Source: Marinobacter changyiensis
Lineage (GTDB): Bacteria; Pseudomonadota; Gammaproteobacteria; Pseudomonadales; Oleiphilaceae
Assembly (NCBI RefSeq): GCF_009193265.1
Contig: NZ_VZZZ01000001.1
Location: 1,116,001 to 1,180,000 of the forward strand
DNA length: 64,000 bases
Reading direction: 5' to 3'
The notes under the pieces: model-generated
Told to the model about the DNA's origin: nothing
The model's input: the letters and a program-made list of their open reading frames with translations, nothing else
Databases searched by the model: none
Part shown: positions 62,738 to 64,000 of the stretch, in pieces
How the letters are laid out: every line of letters begins with the position of its first letter
How positions within the stretch are numbered: the first letter of the stretch is position 1
Position numbers and translations under genes: made by a program

Positions 62738-64000
62738 TCAGGATTTTTTCTCATCCGCCATTTTGAGTCCCACTTTGGTTACCTGATCAGCGTCGGTTGC
62801 CCTGGCCACCAGCGTGACCGGGCCGAGTACCACCTTGTCGCCCACTACTGGATGACCCTTGGTGCGGCGAGCAAAGCATTCCGTCAGGGACAGCTCAGGA
62901 GGCAGTTCGTCAAACTCGATACCGTAAACCTGTTCGACGTCGCCCAATAAAGCCTCGCCATTGAGGACGAAATCCCCGAAAAATGCACGCTCGGCGAGGT
63001 GCTTGGGTGCCTGTCGGCCCGTGAGTGCTTTGCCGAGATCCAGCAATACCGATGGCGTTGCAAAGACTGCCACAACATCCCCCGTGGAAACCAGGAAATC
63101 AGGCGTTGGCTGGTGACAGATACGGTCCCGGAAAACTCCGGCGATCGCGGTATTGCTCGGCAGGATCAGTTGACCGAGTGGCCGTGGATCCTGCCATTGT
63201 TGCCCCCGCAGTGGAAAAAGCATCAGTTCATGATCACCGGCGGCGGCCACATCAAGCGGCAGGCGCCGGTATGGCTCGTTATTGGCGGGGACTTCCAGTT
63301 TCAGCTTGCGGGCCATAGGTGCCAGGGTCATGCCCTGGACGATCAATGAGACCAGGACGATAAAAAAGGCAAAGTGAAAAATTTGTCGTGCTTCGGGCAG
63401 TTCGGCGATGATTGGAAACAATGCCAACACGATCGGGACGGCGCCCCGCAGGCCGACCCAACTTATAAACGCCAGCTCCCGACGATTGAAACCGAATGGC
63501 CACAGCGTCAACAGCACCGCCAGGGGTCGGGCAACAAAAATCAGCACCAGGGCAAGGATCAGGCCGCCGCCTGCCAGAGGAAGCAGTTCGCTGGGACTGA
63601 CCAGCAACCCGAGCATCAGGAAGAGGCAGAGTTGTGCCAGCCAGGCGAGACCGTCATGAACCTGCAGAATCATCGGCATCATCCGCACCGGACGATTGCC
63701 CACCACCACACCGGCAAGATAGATTGCGAGAAAGCCGCTGCCGCCCAGTTCGTTGGTGCCGGCAAAAATGGTCATACCTGCAGCGACCACCAGCAATGGG
63801 TAAAGTGAAGGCGTCAGCCGCATGCGATTGGCAATCTCAACGACCAGAAGCCCGCCGCCAATCCCGAGCGCAGTGCCGATGCCAAACTGCATGACCAGCA
63901 TCAGCAGGCTGCTCCATAGCGACGCCTGGCCCTGGCTCTCAATCATCATCAGCAACATCAGGGTCAGGAAGATCGCCATCGGGTCGTTACTGCCGGATTC
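62738..64000 (-). CDS. nhaP2: K+/H+ antiporter, NhaP2-like (5-prime part outside the window)
   Basis: The frame is open to the window edge, where codons read ESGSNDPMAIFLT, the conserved ion-site motif of CPA1 antiporters, so the first part of the gene lies beyond base 64000. The visible part has about eight membrane helices (VGLRGAVPIVLALFP is the second conserved motif), then a cytosolic TrkA-C-like domain (about 280-360 of the visible part) and a CorC/HlyC-like end, as in NhaP2. It exports K+ in exchange for H+ and is controlled through the C-terminal domain. Confidence 0.9.
   Translation of the reverse strand, partial: ESGSNDPMAIFLTLMLLMMIESQGQASLWSSLLMLVMQFGIGTALGIGGGLLVVEIANRMRLTPSLYPLLVVAAGMTIFAGTNELGGSGFLAIYLAGVVVGNRPVRMMPMILQVHDGLAWLAQLCLFLMLGLLVSPSELLPLAGGGLILALVLIFVARPLAVLLTLWPFGFNRRELAFISWVGLRGAVPIVLALFPIIAELPEARQIFHFAFFIVLVSLIVQGMTLAPMARKLKLEVPANNEPYRRLPLDVAAAGDHELMLFPLRGQQWQDPRPLGQLILPSNTAIAGVFRDRICHQPTPDFLVSTGDVVAVFATPSVLLDLGKALTGRQAPKHLAERAFFGDFVLNGEALLGDVEQVYGIEFDELPPELSLTECFARRTKGHPVVGDKVVLGPVTLVARATDADQVTKVGLKMADEKKS

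Overview
The window looks like a chromosomal segment of a moderately GC-rich marine gammaproteobacterium, most likely Marinobacter or a close relative. This is inferred from gene content and order: a Pseudomonas-like aa3 oxidase locus, HrpB, SpeC, a monomeric isocitrate dehydrogenase, an EctC, a NhaP2-type antiporter and an Lpp/OprI-like lipoprotein. I see no phage genes, insertion sequences, CRISPR arrays, rRNA or tRNA genes. Almost everything reads as core chromosome with small accessory modules.

Layout. 1-7.6 kb: end of a YheV-type zinc-ribbon gene, then a minus-strand operon (cupredoxin, GGDEF/EAL protein, DUF3034 outer-membrane protein, exported truncated haemoglobin, DoxX) and a MATE pump. 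8-16 kb: a caa3-type cytochrome oxidase operon with assembly genes (coxB, ctaD, ctaE, SURF1, an SCO-like protein, ctaA, cyoE, SCO) but no ctaG/cox11 in its usual place. 16-22.4 kb: MFS permease, hrpB, an orphan ATP-grasp enzyme, DUF3185, speC. 22.5-30 kb: an MFS permease behind a lone ectC, the DUF2868/DUF3482-GTPase pair, small unknowns, an esterase lipoprotein, a Crp/Fnr regulator.

30-40.5 kb is the most coherent block: a 3-hydroxybutyrate (3HB) scavenging locus. It holds a lipoprotein 3HB-oligomer hydrolase, a PAS/sigma-54 activator, a DctPQM TRAP transporter, 3HB dehydrogenase and acetoacetate-CoA ligase. Upstream of both the hydrolase and the TRAP operon I find the same arrangement: a distal and a proximal TGTCCGG-type inverted repeat, then about 61-62 bases later a GG/GC sigma-54-like promoter. 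This reads as one regulon controlled by the regulator encoded between them.

40.7-52.6 kb: icd, ybaK, a PAS-GGDEF cyclase, a serine hydrolase, a patch of small unknown proteins with unusual RNA signals (a possible attenuator and a possible anti-Shine-Dalgarno small RNA), a DnaQ-like exonuclease, queC-queE, and an ExeM/NucH nuclease without a normal start codon. 52.7-64 kb: a WYL regulator divergent from an MFS permease, a MarR-DHA2 MFS pair, a manganese riboswitch before a GDT1-type exporter, two L,D-transpeptidases, the NfeD/slipin pair, an Lpp-like lipoprotein and the 3-prime part of a K+/H+ antiporter gene that runs off the window.

All identifications are by reading the sequence; no database search was run.
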